Below are positions 1 to 9,193 of a stretch of DNA of 64,000 nt, piece by piece (the stretch's first letter is position 1; the number at the start of each line of letters is the position of its first letter). The notes under the pieces were generated by a model that was not told where the DNA came from, made no database searches, and saw only the letters and a list, made by a program, of their open reading frames with translations. A program made the translations under genes and the position numbers. This stretch comes from Chloroflexota bacterium (GTDB taxonomy: Bacteria > Chloroflexota > Anaerolineae > Anaerolineales > Villigracilaceae), in contig JACRBL010000049.1 of assembly GCA_016234485.1 (NCBI GenBank), positions 17,095-81,094 of the forward strand, given 5' to 3'.

Positions 1-735
1 AGCGCAGGCGCCGGCGCCGACACAAATGTGGAAGACGGCTTCTTCCTATCCACGCGCAGCGCCAGCACTACCGGCACTGCCAACACCGCGGATAATGCTC
101 CCCTGCTGGCAGGCGGTTTCGCGTTCTACAAGACTGTCGCAGTCACCTCCAGCCACAACATGACCGGCGCCGGCAACACCAACCTGGCCTGGGGTAACGG
201 CGCCACCAACCGTGGCGTGCAGGTCGCGATCACAGATGCGACTTTTACCTGCGCGTCCTGCCATGATCCGCATGGGTCGCCCAACTACCGCATCCTCAAA
301 GCCGCCGTCAACGGCGCCGCGGTTTCGGTTACTCAAGTGGATGAGGCCGCCAAGGACTATGACACAGAACAGTGGGGCGCGGGTCAGAGCAACATCTGCG
401 CGGCCTGCCACGGCGCGTACCACAAGACTGCGGTTGGTCAGGGTAGCACGCTTGACGGCACGACCTACACCCATCGCATTGACATGTCGTATGCCTACGG
501 CGCGAATGCCAACCCCGAAACTGTTGGTTTTGGCGGCTACTTCCTGCCATTGGCAGGGGGCAATGTGGCCTGCCAGACCTGCCACCTGCCGCACGGCTCT
601 TCAGCGGCTATGAGCGGGTTTGCTAACGGCGGTCCGACCGGTTCCGGCTCCCTGCCGGGTAACACCACAGCCACCGATAGCGCGTTGCTCCGCCTGGACA
701 ACCGCGCTGTCTGCGAGGTTTGCCACCAGAAATAA
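1..735 (+). CDS. Multiheme c-type cytochrome, C-terminal part (cut by window edge)
   Basis: The reading frame is open from base 1, so the true start lies outside the window. The visible part has four CXXCH heme-binding sites (CASCH, CAACH, CQTCH, CEVCH), the last five residues before the stop. The spacing and flanking words (DPHG after a heme, TNVEDG near the start, LRLDNRxVCxxCH at the end) match the cytochromes at 862-1884 and 2767-3813. It is therefore the third member of a tandem paralogous family of the doubled-CXXCH type. By comparison with those paralogs, a signal peptide and about two or three more hemes should lie upstream. Such proteins are exported and carry electrons outside the cytoplasmic membrane. 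The electron partner is unknown. Confidence 0.9.
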   Translation, partial: SAGAGADTNVEDGFFLSTRSASTTGTANTADNAPLLAGGFAFYKTVAVTSSHNMTGAGNTNLAWGNGATNRGVQVAITDATFTCASCHDPHGSPNYRILKAAVNGAAVSVTQVDEAAKDYDTEQWGAGQSNICAACHGAYHKTAVGQGSTLDGTTYTHRIDMSYAYGANANPETVGFGGYFLPLAGGNVACQTCHLPHGSSAAMSGFANGGPTGSGSLPGNTTATDSALLRLDNRAVCEVCHQK

Positions 736-861
736 GCGAGTAGAGGGGTGAGGGGATTTGGCTGGGCCGCCTTCCCTCACTCCCCCTACCCAATCGGATT
801 GTACCAGAGTGGGATGGGGCCTTCACCGGCCCGTCCCCCTGGTATGACCGAGGAGGGCGCT

Positions 862-1884
862 GTGAAACAAACCTTGCTTGTTGCTATCGGCGCGCTCTTG
901 TTCGTTCTGCTGTCGGCGACTGTTTCGCCTGTCCATGCGGATAACGGTCCTCATGGTGGGTATACGGCCACAACAGACGCCTGCGCAGAATGTCATCGCG
1001 CACATACCGCAGCGGCTCACAGTTTGCTGGTCTCCGATACTACTTCACTGTGCCTCTCTTGTCACGGAGCCGCGGCTACCGGAGCCAGGACGAACGTGGA
1101 GGATGGGTTGGATACCACTGCAAACCGTTCCCTGCGAGGCGGCGGATTCGTGAATGTGACCATGAACCCGGCTGAGAATCTCCCGGGTAGCTCTGTCCAA
1201 ATCCTGCCGGTCACTTCCAGCCACGATGTCAGCGGCGATTCGAGCACAGTCTGGGGTTATGGCAGTATTGACTCCAACCCGAACCCCGGCGCGACTTCCA
1301 TTTCGCTGACCTGTGCTAGTTGCCATAACCCGCACGGCCGTGCTGGGGCCGGGAATGCAGCAACCTATCGCGTTCTCAAGGGCAACAATGCCTCCAACAC
1401 GCCGCTCTTCGGCGCGCAGAACGCCAGCGTGAACCTGCCCGACGAGGTTGTGAAGACCTACTACACCGGCGTGAACGGCGATTACTTCGGCGATCACGGC
1501 GCGATGGTGGGAGGCGTTGCCATCAATGCCGCCATGACAGCCTGGTGCGCCCAATGTCACACGCGCTACCATGGTCCCTACCCCGCAACGCCCGGTTCTA
1601 CTGATTCCGGTGACGCCGTGTTCAAGTTTCGGCACGTGACAAACGACACGACCACAACCAGTTGTATGAGTTGCCACCCGGGGTTTGTGAGCTACTACCC
1701 GGGCTGTGTAAGTTGCCACATGCCTCATGGAACGGGCGTTCGCATGAGTTCGAACTCGGGTTCGGTCCCGTGGCCGGACGGCGGCCTAATCCCCAGCGGA
1801 GACAATCGCAGTTCGTTGTTGCGAATTGATAACCGCGGAGTCTGCTGGCAGTGCCATGTTGATCGGGGCATTTCTTTCCCGTAG
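862..1884 (+). CDS. Exported heptaheme c-type cytochrome (doubled CXXCH family)
   Basis: The start is taken as GTG 862 because AGGAGG at 851-856 sits five bases upstream and the protein then opens with a clean signal peptide (MKQTLLVAIGALLFVLLS, cleavage after VHA). An upstream in-frame ATG at 748 would add residues unlike a leader. The mature part has seven CXXCH sites: CAECH, CLSCH, CASCH, CAQCH, CMSCH, CVSCH and CWQCH. No other domain is visible. The first heme lies in the motif GPHGGYTATTDACAECH, shared with the paralog at 2767. The likely role is periplasmic or surface electron transfer, as one of a series of tandem cytochromes. The family is sure; the redox partner is not. Confidence 0.92.
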   Translation: MKQTLLVAIGALLFVLLSATVSPVHADNGPHGGYTATTDACAECHRAHTAAAHSLLVSDTTSLCLSCHGAAATGARTNVEDGLDTTANRSLRGGGFVNVTMNPAENLPGSSVQILPVTSSHDVSGDSSTVWGYGSIDSNPNPGATSISLTCASCHNPHGRAGAGNAATYRVLKGNNASNTPLFGAQNASVNLPDEVVKTYYTGVNGDYFGDHGAMVGGVAINAAMTAWCAQCHTRYHGPYPATPGSTDSGDAVFKFRHVTNDTTTTSCMSCHPGFVSYYPGCVSCHMPHGTGVRMSSNSGSVPWPDGGLIPSGDNRSSLLRIDNRGVCWQCHVDRGISFP

Positions 1885-1974
1885 CGTATCCAGACCGCTG
1901 CTTGTGCAAGTTCGCAGGCAGGGCCGATAAAAAATGTCTGCCCTGCCTGCTCCATCTTCAAAAGGAGAAACATC

Positions 1975-2388
1975 ATGCCTCACGTTGAAAAATCCGGCGA
2001 AGTTGAATTCCCGGTGGAGAAGATCTACCAGACTGTCGCCGACGTTGAAAAATACCCGGAGTTCCTGCCCGGCATCAAGAGCGTCGAAGTGAATGGCGAA
2101 CTAGTCAAGATGACGGTGAACATGGGTCCCGCAACCGTTTCTTGGACATCGAAGGCCGCCTACGAACCCAACAAGTCCATAAGTTTCAATCTTGTAGAAG
2201 GTCCGTTCAAGCGATTGGATGGCAAATGGGAATTTACCGCCGAAGGTTCCAAGACCAAGATCAAGTATTCCACTGACTTCGAACTGACCCTGCCGATCCC
2301 CGGCATCAACGAGATCGCCGCCAAGGCCATCGAATCAAATACGAACGCGATCCTGGAAGCCTTCAAAAGACGCCTGGGAATGAACTGA
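1975..2388 (+). CDS. SRPBCC/START-domain protein of the RatA/COQ10 type
   Basis: This 137-residue protein has no signal peptide. The sequence VADVEKYPEFLPGIKSVEV is the typical opening of the COQ10/RatA polyketide-cyclase-like fold, and the C-terminal helix EIAAKAIESNTNAILEAFKRR closes the lipid-binding cavity. AAAGGAG lies upstream of the ATG. Family members bind hydrophobic ligands; COQ10 binds quinone. Its position between cytochrome genes fits a quinone- or lipid-handling role, but this is inference. A CoxG-like assignment is an alternative within the same superfamily. Confidence 0.8.
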   Translation: MPHVEKSGEVEFPVEKIYQTVADVEKYPEFLPGIKSVEVNGELVKMTVNMGPATVSWTSKAAYEPNKSISFNLVEGPFKRLDGKWEFTAEGSKTKIKYSTDFELTLPIPGINEIAAKAIESNTNAILEAFKRRLGMN

Positions 2389-2409
2389 GCGCCTGGAGAT
2401 GTGGAGAGA

Positions 2410-2447
2410 GAGCCGCTGTGCAGAGGTTTTCTTCTTTTGCGGCGGCT
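2410..2447 (+). other. Hairpin region after the START gene
   Basis: The arms GAGCCGC and GCGGCTC can pair after the stop of the START-domain gene and before the cytochrome stub. There is no clear U-run after the stem, so it is a weak terminator candidate. The rest of 2389-2519 has no gene. Confidence 0.3.
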
Positions 2448-2519
2448 CCCCGAAGGTTACGCTTCGAGAGTGATGGTAGGTTACAAACCTGACCTACTCC
2501 ATTCCTTGCGAGGAGAATA

Positions 2520-2696
2520 ATGGAGCCGCGCATTAGGGATTGGATCCATCTCGATCAAAAAGAGAAGTGTGTTGTGAAGCAAACATTGTTTTTTTATCAT
2601 GGATGCACTTTTTTTGTAGGAATGTTAATAGCTGCCACGCCTGCCCGCGCCGACAACGGTCCGCCTGGCGGATGCACCGCCGCCAGCACGGGATAA
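2520..2696 (+). pseudogene. Decayed 5' stub of a fourth multiheme cytochrome
   Basis: An in-frame ATG (2520, AGGAG five bases upstream of it) and GTG (2574) open a reading frame that ends at TAA 2694. From GTG 2574 the 40-residue product begins MKQTLFFYHGCTFFVG and contains ATPARADNGPPGGCTAAS. This matches the signal peptide and mature N-terminus of the cytochrome at 862 (MKQTLLVA, VSPVHADNGPHGGYTATT). The frame then stops before the first heme motif. The conserved HGGY word has become PGGC. It is most simply a truncated tandem duplicate. Translation of the short peptide is possible but it would have no heme site. Confidence 0.72.
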
Positions 2697-2766
2697 ACCA
2701 GCCCAGCGGCGCGCCTCGTTAGAATCCGTCGCGCCACCTTTCCATGCTCACCCCGGAGAAACGCTC

Positions 2767-3813
2767 ATGTTTCAGAGAATGCCATCCATCATAAGATATG
2801 CGATTGCGACCGGCCTTGCGCTCGTCCTGCTCGCCATCCCGGTCGTCTCGGCCCGCGCCAATGGCGGCCCGCACGGCGGGTACTCGGCCACTACTGCCGC
2901 TTGCGCGGGTTGTCACCGCGCCCACACGGCCGCGGCGGAAAGCCTGTTGATTGAAGCCGTGCCAAACCTGTGTTTCACCTGCCACGGCAGCGCCGCAACA
3001 GGCGCTGATACCAACGTCACCGACGGCGTGTATGAGGGCACGGGCGGCGGTAATCTGCTGGCAGGCGGGTTCAGTTTCTATAACGGCGCGGCTGTCACTT
3101 CCACGCACAGCGTCGACGGTACCTATCAAAATGCGTGGGGTAGCGGCGTCAACTGGGTCAGCACTTACGACTGCGCCGGTTGCCACAACCCCGAATCGGG
3201 GTTGGTGTGGCCTGGCGCTCCCGAATGGGGAATCAGCCCGAACGCCTGGCCCACGTTTCCGGGCCGCGGGCAGAATGTGACCATGCCTCTCACCTGTACC
3301 TCCTGCCACGACCCGCATGGCGGTAGGAATTACCGCCTGCTTCAACAGCGGATGCACCCGCCCTACACCCAGCAGGAAGACCCGCCTGGTTATGTTCTAG
3401 TGACCTCCAATGAGGTTGGCGGCCAAAATCCCAATCAGCCTGGTTATGTGCCGAACTATACCAATTCGAACTACCGCTTAGGCATGGGCGATTGGTGCAC
3501 CGGCTGTCACTCTACTTATCACGATTCTCCATCGGTCAATCCGTTCAATGCGGAAGACGGTAGGGGACTCGTCACTCGTTATCGCCATAGCATGAACGTC
3601 ACGTTGGGCGCGCTCACAACCAACCTACCGTTGGAAGATCCAAGCGGCAACGGCGCAAGCGGGGATGATCAGTTATTCTGCCTTTCCTGCCACTTTGCCC
3701 ACGGCTCTACGGTTATGACCATCGGTTGGGCTGCAAACGTGGCTCCCGCGAACGATAGCGTCCTTCTGCGCTTGGACAACCGGGGCGTATGCGAGGATTG
3801 CCACAAAAAGTGA
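2767..3813 (+). CDS. Exported heptaheme c-type cytochrome (paralog of 862-1884)
   Basis: This 348-residue protein has an N-terminal signal peptide (ATGLALVLLAIPVVSARA). It has seven CXXCH motifs: CAGCH, CFTCH, CAGCH, CTSCH, CTGCH, CLSCH and CEDCH, the last in the C-terminal word NRGVCEDCHKK. It shares GGPHGGYSATTAACAGCHRA and TGADTNVTDG with the neighbouring cytochromes. GGAGAAACGCTC precedes the ATG. The stop overlaps the GTG of the next gene by four bases, so the two are translationally coupled. Inferred role: extracytoplasmic electron carrier in a cytochrome chain. Confidence 0.92.
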   Translation: MFQRMPSIIRYAIATGLALVLLAIPVVSARANGGPHGGYSATTAACAGCHRAHTAAAESLLIEAVPNLCFTCHGSAATGADTNVTDGVYEGTGGGNLLAGGFSFYNGAAVTSTHSVDGTYQNAWGSGVNWVSTYDCAGCHNPESGLVWPGAPEWGISPNAWPTFPGRGQNVTMPLTCTSCHDPHGGRNYRLLQQRMHPPYTQQEDPPGYVLVTSNEVGGQNPNQPGYVPNYTNSNYRLGMGDWCTGCHSTYHDSPSVNPFNAEDGRGLVTRYRHSMNVTLGALTTNLPLEDPSGNGASGDDQLFCLSCHFAHGSTVMTIGWAANVAPANDSVLLRLDNRGVCEDCHKK

Positions 3814-4154
3814 AACGCATTTCGTACAGATTGCTCGCTGGCGGCTTGATCGTCGCCATCCTGATTTTGGCGCTCGTGGCCGCATGGCTGACCGTCTCCC
3901 TGATTGACCGGGAGATGGTTCTGCGTGTCACGGAAGTCGCTTGGCCGACTACCACTCTCGAGCCTTCGACCCAGCCCCTGCCGTTTTTTGTGACGCCTTC
4001 AGGGACGGCCCTGCCGTTTACTCCTAACGTGCGACCCACCCTGCCTATAGATGTCACACTCACCGCGCCGGCCCTGCCTCCGCTTCATCCCACCTACGAA
4101 CCAAACCAGGATTGTTCCTCTTGCCACCAGGTGATTCACGGAGGCGGTGGATGA
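3810..4154 (+). CDS. Membrane-anchored monoheme c-type cytochrome peptide
   Basis: The start is chosen as GTG 3810, which overlaps the upstream TGA in the arrangement GTGA. The product of about 114 residues has one N-terminal membrane helix (LLAGGLIVAILILALVAAWL), a proline/threonine-rich extracytoplasmic stretch and a single heme motif, CSSCHQVIHGGGG, at the very C-terminus. It overlaps the next gene by ATGA (4151-4154). The layout suggests a small tethered heme that passes electrons between the membrane and the secreted cytochromes. No known family was recognised beyond the heme site. Confidence 0.72.
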   Translation: MKRISYRLLAGGLIVAILILALVAAWLTVSLIDREMVLRVTEVAWPTTTLEPSTQPLPFFVTPSGTALPFTPNVRPTLPIDVTLTAPALPPLHPTYEPNQDCSSCHQVIHGGGG

Positions 4155-7100
4155 GGCGAGGCTCCATTCATTTGGCGCGGCGGATCTTTCTGTTGGGAGT
4201 AGTTCTTTTATTGCTGACTTCCACTGGCACGGGCATTCCAGCGCGCGCCTCTTCCCTTTATACCTGGTGGCTGGTGCGGTGGGAAAACAGGTCAGTGGCT
4301 TGCGTCATCGTGATTTCCCACCAGGGACCTCCCACCGCCGATGAGATCGAGGCTCAATGCGGATCGGCTTTAAAGACGGAGTGGGAGAACACGCCTCCCT
4401 GTTTGGATGAAAGCAGCAGGAACTGTCGCGGATTGGCGCTTCTCCCCGCTTCATTTCCAGGACTGAAAACGGCGACACCAACAAAGGTCCACACTAAAAT
4501 TGCCACCTCATCAATCGCTCCCACTACTGCTGCAAATGGACGACGCGTCAACTGGCTTTCCCGTCCTGAAACAGTTGAGCAACTGGCGTCCAACCGCCCA
4601 CTCTACCTGCTCGCCGGGCGACTGATCCTGAACGGCATCGCGGACGCGAGCGCTTGTCCCAATACTGGTTTGCTACCCAATGGCGCGGCCAACGCCTGCG
4701 GAATGGAGAAGGCAAAATACGAGGTTTATCTCTGGCAGAATCGTTTCGATAAGAGCATTTTCCATGCCTCCCAGAAAACAAAGGTTCCTGCCTACTTGCT
4801 CAAGGGCATGTTCGCGCTCGAAAGCCAGTTCTGGCCGCTGACGTTGCATAACAACGCCTGGGATTTCGGGGAATTCGGCCTCGGTCAATTAAACGAACTA
4901 GGCGCGGATACCCTCCTCAACTGGAATCCAACATATTATAAAAACCTATGCCTCACGGCTCTGAGCCGCGAGGCGTGCGAGAAGGAATACTTCGAACTCT
5001 CACCCGATCTGCGCGCCCTCCTGAGAGGCACAGCCATTAATCAGGTGCGTGCCGATTGCTCAACCTGCTCTTATGGCCTGGATTTTGCGAAAGCGGATGC
5101 CAGCGTATTGGTGTTTGCCGAAACGCTGGATGCCAACCGCGAGCAGGTGAGCCAGGTGATTCAAAACGCCGCCGGTCCATACGCCTTCATCGGGATAAGG
5201 CGGGAAGACCTGTGGAAATTTACACTTATAAATTATCATGCCGGGCCGGGATGCCTGTATTCCGCTATCGCTGCCGCTCGACGTGAAAACGCGATATTGA
5301 ACTGGGAACAGGTGTCGAGCCGTCTTGAACCTGCTTGTGAAGACGCGGTGAATTATGTGGAGGCCATCAGCTCCGTCTACTATGCGGCCGATGCTCCTCC
5401 CGCGCCGACTCCCACCCGCCTGCCCGCCACAGCCACCTTGAAGTCAACGGCAACCAGCCTTCCGACTGAGACGCTCGCGATTGGGACTCCCACCGTGACA
5501 GAAACCCTATCCGTTGACCCTACGGCAACTGTCTCACCCACACTGGGAGTTTCGTCAACGCCTGGGGCGCCCACCGAAGGCGCGCCGACCGCCAGCCTTA
5601 TCCCAACGGCCACCGATCTTTCAACCAACACGCCCGCAGCGGAAACTCCCACACCGAGCGAGACCTTATCCATTGACGCGACGGCGACAGCCTCGCCCAC
5701 ACTGGAATCTTCGTCAACGCCCGGCGCGCCAACCGAAGGCACGCCCGCATTGGAGACTCCCACGCCGACGGGAACTTTATCTGTTGACGAGACGCCGACC
5801 GCCTCGCCCACATCGGAATTCTCGCCAACGCCCAGCGCCACTCCCGAAGGCACGCCCGCATTGGAGACTCCCACACCGACGGAAACCTTATCCGTTGACG
5901 AGACGCCGACCGCCTCGCCCACATCGGAATCTTCGCCAACGCCCAGCGCCACCCCAGAAGGAACGCCGACCGGAACCTCAACCGTTGACGAAACGGCGAC
6001 CGCAACCGACTATCCAATCGGAACTTCCACCGTTACTCCGACTCCGACGACAACCGCCTCACCGACGATGGGAGTGTCACCAACGCCTGGCACGCCAACT
6101 GCTACTGCCTTTCCAACGCCTATTCCAACCTTGACGCCTACCCTTGTTCCGATTGACTTTGTGAGTCCGCACGAAGCGGGGGAGATCGTCATTCAGATGG
6201 TGACCGGCGCGAGGTCCGAGTTGGACGCGATCCTGGAATCGCTCCCGGTTCCGGCGCAAGTCAAATGGGATGCATCCGTCCCTGAATTACGTATGGCAGT
6301 TATTGAAGTCGCCCCAAAAGATCTGAGGCGGGCTCTTTATGCGTTGCAGGGAAATCCCGACGTTGTATCGGCCGAACCGAATTTTCTAGCATCCGCGGCT
6401 GATGTTCCGAATGATCTCTACTATGGCCTGCAAACTAACCTACCGATCATTCAAGCGCCAATGGCCTGGAATTGGATCACGAGTTCGCAGGAAGTGATCG
6501 TAGCGGTCATTGACACTGGCGTGGACACGGCGCATCCCGATCTGACCGCGAACCTTTGGCAGAATCCCGCCGAGACAGACGGCTTGCCTAATGTGGACGA
6601 TGATGGAAATGGTTACGTGGACGATGTGTGGGGCTGGAACATGGTGGGCGGCAATAACGACGTGAGCGACGATAACGGTCACGGGACGCACCTTTCCGGT
6701 GTCATTGCGGCAGTGGGTAACAACGGGCTTGGCGTCGTTGGGGTCGCGCCGAACGCGCGTATCCTGACCGTCAAGGCGCTGGACGCGAACGGAGTCGGCG
6801 CGTACGGACAGGTGGCCGACGCGATCGTTTACGCCACTGAGCAAGGCGCGCGCGTCATCAACCTCAGTTTCGGCGGCGCGGGTCAAAGCCAGGTCCTTCA
6901 GGACGCTATTGATTTCGCGTTGCAGCGGGGGGTGATCATTGTGGCAGCAGCCGGAAACACCGGCAAGAGCGCGCCCATTTATCCCGCCGCTTATCCGGGC
7001 GTGCTGGCTGTCAGCGCGGTGGACGACGGTCTCACCTGGGCTACATTCTCATCTTCCGGGAGCGGTACTGCTTTAACTGCCCCAGGCATTGACGTTTATT

Positions 7101-9127
7101 CGACCTGGCCTGGCGGACGGTACATCCGGATGTCCGGCACATCCGTCGCTTCGGCTGAGGCGGCCGGTGTGGCCGCCCTTTTGGCGGGACAATCCCAATT
7201 CACGAATGCCGTTTACATTCGGGATGCGCTTATTAAAACAGCGTACGATTTGGGGGCCGCCGGCTGGGATCCATATTACGGGTTCGGCCTGCTCCATGCC
7301 GAAGAGGCTTTGAAATTCACTGAGACTGGGATGCCGCCCGTCATCTGGCCCACGCCCGGGCCTTCGCCCACGCCCGGCTTCGGTTCCGGGGGCGTGGGCG
7401 CGATGGCGGTTCAAAACCTATGGGGAACCGCGCAATCTGTGGCGAACTGTACGCTTTCTAATTCCGCCAACAGCATTGACCTGGCTTTCAACAACTCGGT
7501 AACCTCTTGTGCCGGAAATTTCGGTACCGGCAACTGGACGTATACGGCGGTGCAAAATACCACCCTCACAACCATCGCCTCCGCGATGGTTGTGTACCGT
7601 TTTTACATTACCGGCTGGGTGGACGACCACATTGACTTGGAAGTCAATAACGGCGGAGGCTGGGCGCGCATCGCGCGCTTCGAGGCGGGTTCGCCCCCGC
7701 CGGCGACGCTGACCACTCTCTCGTATAACACCACGACAATATTTACAACGGTGATGCAAACCAACAACGCGACCTTCCGATTACGCGGCACGCAGGTCAA
7801 CGGCGAGACGGACAACCTCACGATCTATCTTGACGAGGCGCGGCTGCTTGTTTCGGATACCCTGCCCACACCCACGCCTCTCCCACCCCTGCCCACGCCG
7901 ACCCTGCCAGCCCGCGCCAGCACCGCGGTCCCTAACGCGAGCGACCCACACGTTCATTACACCGCCTCCGCCGACGATTGCGCCGCCTGTCATCGCTCAC
8001 ATACCGCCAACGGGATCGTCATGCGAAGCGCCTGGCCCGAAGAGAGCATCTGCTTCACCTGCCATACCTCCGGCGGCACAGGGACGAACGTCCAGCCGGC
8101 TTTCACCGGTTATACCAATACCGCGACACGTTTTTTCAAGCACGACATTTCCGCTGCCAACGGCGTCCATCGCATAGGACAGATCCTGGGCGCGAATTTC
8201 GGCGGCCCCAATCGGCATATTGAATGCGAAGATTGCCACGAGTCTCACGAAGCCACCCGCGATGCCGTGAGCGGAACCACGCGTGCCCCGATGATCCAGC
8301 CAGTTATGGTTTCCATGAGCGGCGTGGATCCGGTCTGGAGCGGGCCGGGTGCGCCAAGCGGCTATACCTGGATCGCGCAGGCGCAGCGCGAGTACCAGGT
8401 TTGCTTCAAATGTCATTCCAGTTTCACAACCCTCCCGAGCTATTCACCGGACGGCTGGCAGTTGACTGCCAGCGGGATAGGCGTGTATGTCGCCAATGGA
8501 TTGAACAAGTTGATCACCACAGACTCCCTTCAGGTGCTGGACAACCGTGACTTGGCGCAGGAATTCAATCCCAACAATGCCAGCTTCCACCCCGTGGTGG
8601 CCAAGGGACGCAACACGGGTATCCCAGCCGGCGCTTTCGTGAACGGCTGGTCTACCAACAGCATGACGTATTGCACCGACTGTCACACGAATGCCAACGC
8701 AGCCGTAAGCGGGAATGGACCGCACGGTTCGCCCCGCCTGCACATTCTCGATGGGACCGCCAACTATTGGACCGTCCTGCCGGCTGGAAACGTGCAATAT
8801 CTTCCGAACACCGGCGAGATTTGCTTCAAGTGTCACAACTATTCGGTGTATGTCAACGGCGCGGCGGGATCGGCATTCGAATTCCACGGTTTCCATGTGG
8901 GCGGAGTGGGATCGTTCGGCGTTTCATGCTACTCCTGCCACGATACGCACGGAAGCGAACAGGAGCATCTCATCAACTTCGACACTTCAGTTGTATCCCC
9001 CTACCCCGGATACAACAGCCAGACGGCTTGGGCGATTAATGGCGGGACGGGTACCTGTTATCTCCTCTGCCACGTTTCCGGCGGAGAGAGCGTTACCCAC
9101 GGCTCGGGTAAGTCTTACACCCCATGA
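4151..9127 (+). CDS. Lytic transglycosylase-like / subtilisin / multiheme cytochrome fusion protein
   Basis: The start at ATG 4151 is set by GGAGG at 4140-4144 and the ATGA overlap with the upstream gene, giving 1658 residues. In order it has: an N-terminal signal helix; an SLT-like domain (about residues 185-410) with ALESQFWP holding the probable catalytic Glu224, then GEFGLGQL and INYHAGPG; a P/T/S-rich linker (about 416-664) made of repeated ETPTPTETLSVDETPTASPT-like units; an I9-like propeptide; and a peptidase S8 domain with Asp788 (AVIDTGVD), His844 (NGHGTH), Asn936 (AAAGNTG) and Ser998 (GTSVAS). After a beta-rich segment and a short linker comes a cytochrome tail from about residue 1277 with seven CXXCH motifs and a final CYLLCH (CX3CH). 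All catalytic residues are present, so it is probably active. I know of no standard family with this architecture. Confidence 0.9.
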   Translation: MRRGSIHLARRIFLLGVVLLLLTSTGTGIPARASSLYTWWLVRWENRSVACVIVISHQGPPTADEIEAQCGSALKTEWENTPPCLDESSRNCRGLALLPASFPGLKTATPTKVHTKIATSSIAPTTAANGRRVNWLSRPETVEQLASNRPLYLLAGRLILNGIADASACPNTGLLPNGAANACGMEKAKYEVYLWQNRFDKSIFHASQKTKVPAYLLKGMFALESQFWPLTLHNNAWDFGEFGLGQLNELGADTLLNWNPTYYKNLCLTALSREACEKEYFELSPDLRALLRGTAINQVRADCSTCSYGLDFAKADASVLVFAETLDANREQVSQVIQNAAGPYAFIGIRREDLWKFTLINYHAGPGCLYSAIAAARRENAILNWEQVSSRLEPACEDAVNYVEAISSVYYAADAPPAPTPTRLPATATLKSTATSLPTETLAIGTPTVTETLSVDPTATVSPTLGVSSTPGAPTEGAPTASLIPTATDLSTNTPAAETPTPSETLSIDATATASPTLESSSTPGAPTEGTPALETPTPTGTLSVDETPTASPTSEFSPTPSATPEGTPALETPTPTETLSVDETPTASPTSESSPTPSATPEGTPTGTSTVDETATATDYPIGTSTVTPTPTTTASPTMGVSPTPGTPTATAFPTPIPTLTPTLVPIDFVSPHEAGEIVIQMVTGARSELDAILESLPVPAQVKWDASVPELRMAVIEVAPKDLRRALYALQGNPDVVSAEPNFLASAADVPNDLYYGLQTNLPIIQAPMAWNWITSSQEVIVAVIDTGVDTAHPDLTANLWQNPAETDGLPNVDDDGNGYVDDVWGWNMVGGNNDVSDDNGHGTHLSGVIAAVGNNGLGVVGVAPNARILTVKALDANGVGAYGQVADAIVYATEQGARVINLSFGGAGQSQVLQDAIDFALQRGVIIVAAAGNTGKSAPIYPAAYPGVLAVSAVDDGLTWATFSSSGSGTALTAPGIDVYSTWPGGRYIRMSGTSVASAEAAGVAALLAGQSQFTNAVYIRDALIKTAYDLGAAGWDPYYGFGLLHAEEALKFTETGMPPVIWPTPGPSPTPGFGSGGVGAMAVQNLWGTAQSVANCTLSNSANSIDLAFNNSVTSCAGNFGTGNWTYTAVQNTTLTTIASAMVVYRFYITGWVDDHIDLEVNNGGGWARIARFEAGSPPPATLTTLSYNTTTIFTTVMQTNNATFRLRGTQVNGETDNLTIYLDEARLLVSDTLPTPTPLPPLPTPTLPARASTAVPNASDPHVHYTASADDCAACHRSHTANGIVMRSAWPEESICFTCHTSGGTGTNVQPAFTGYTNTATRFFKHDISAANGVHRIGQILGANFGGPNRHIECEDCHESHEATRDAVSGTTRAPMIQPVMVSMSGVDPVWSGPGAPSGYTWIAQAQREYQVCFKCHSSFTTLPSYSPDGWQLTASGIGVYVANGLNKLITTDSLQVLDNRDLAQEFNPNNASFHPVVAKGRNTGIPAGAFVNGWSTNSMTYCTDCHTNANAAVSGNGPHGSPRLHILDGTANYWTVLPAGNVQYLPNTGEICFKCHNYSVYVNGAAGSAFEFHGFHVGGVGSFGVSCYSCHDTHGSEQEHLINFDTSVVSPYPGYNSQTAWAINGGTGTCYLLCHVSGGESVTHGSGKSYTP
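5395..6140 (+). repeat. Proline/threonine/serine-rich linker repeats inside the fusion gene
   Basis: The coding DNA repeats units of roughly 100-130 bp. One pair, around 5756-5845 and 5860-5950, is almost identical (GCATTGGAGACTCCCAC ... GACGCCGACCGCCTCGCC). The repeats encode a flexible, probably wall-spanning or glycosylated linker between the SLT-like and protease parts. Copy number is likely to vary between strains. Confidence 0.85.
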
Positions 9128-9193
9128 CCTTCCGGGAAGTTTCGGTAAGTCATTCCGGTAGGGTCTCGTGAAGCTACGATTATCGAGGAAATC

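Noticed and set aside
2389-2519. A c-di-GMP (GEMM) riboswitch before the cytochrome stub
   Set aside because: Multiheme genes often have one in other phyla, but the conserved GEMM core words are not present here.
5395-6140. CRISPR-like periodic DNA
   Set aside because: The repeats are of unequal length, are inside an open frame and encode P/T-rich linker units.
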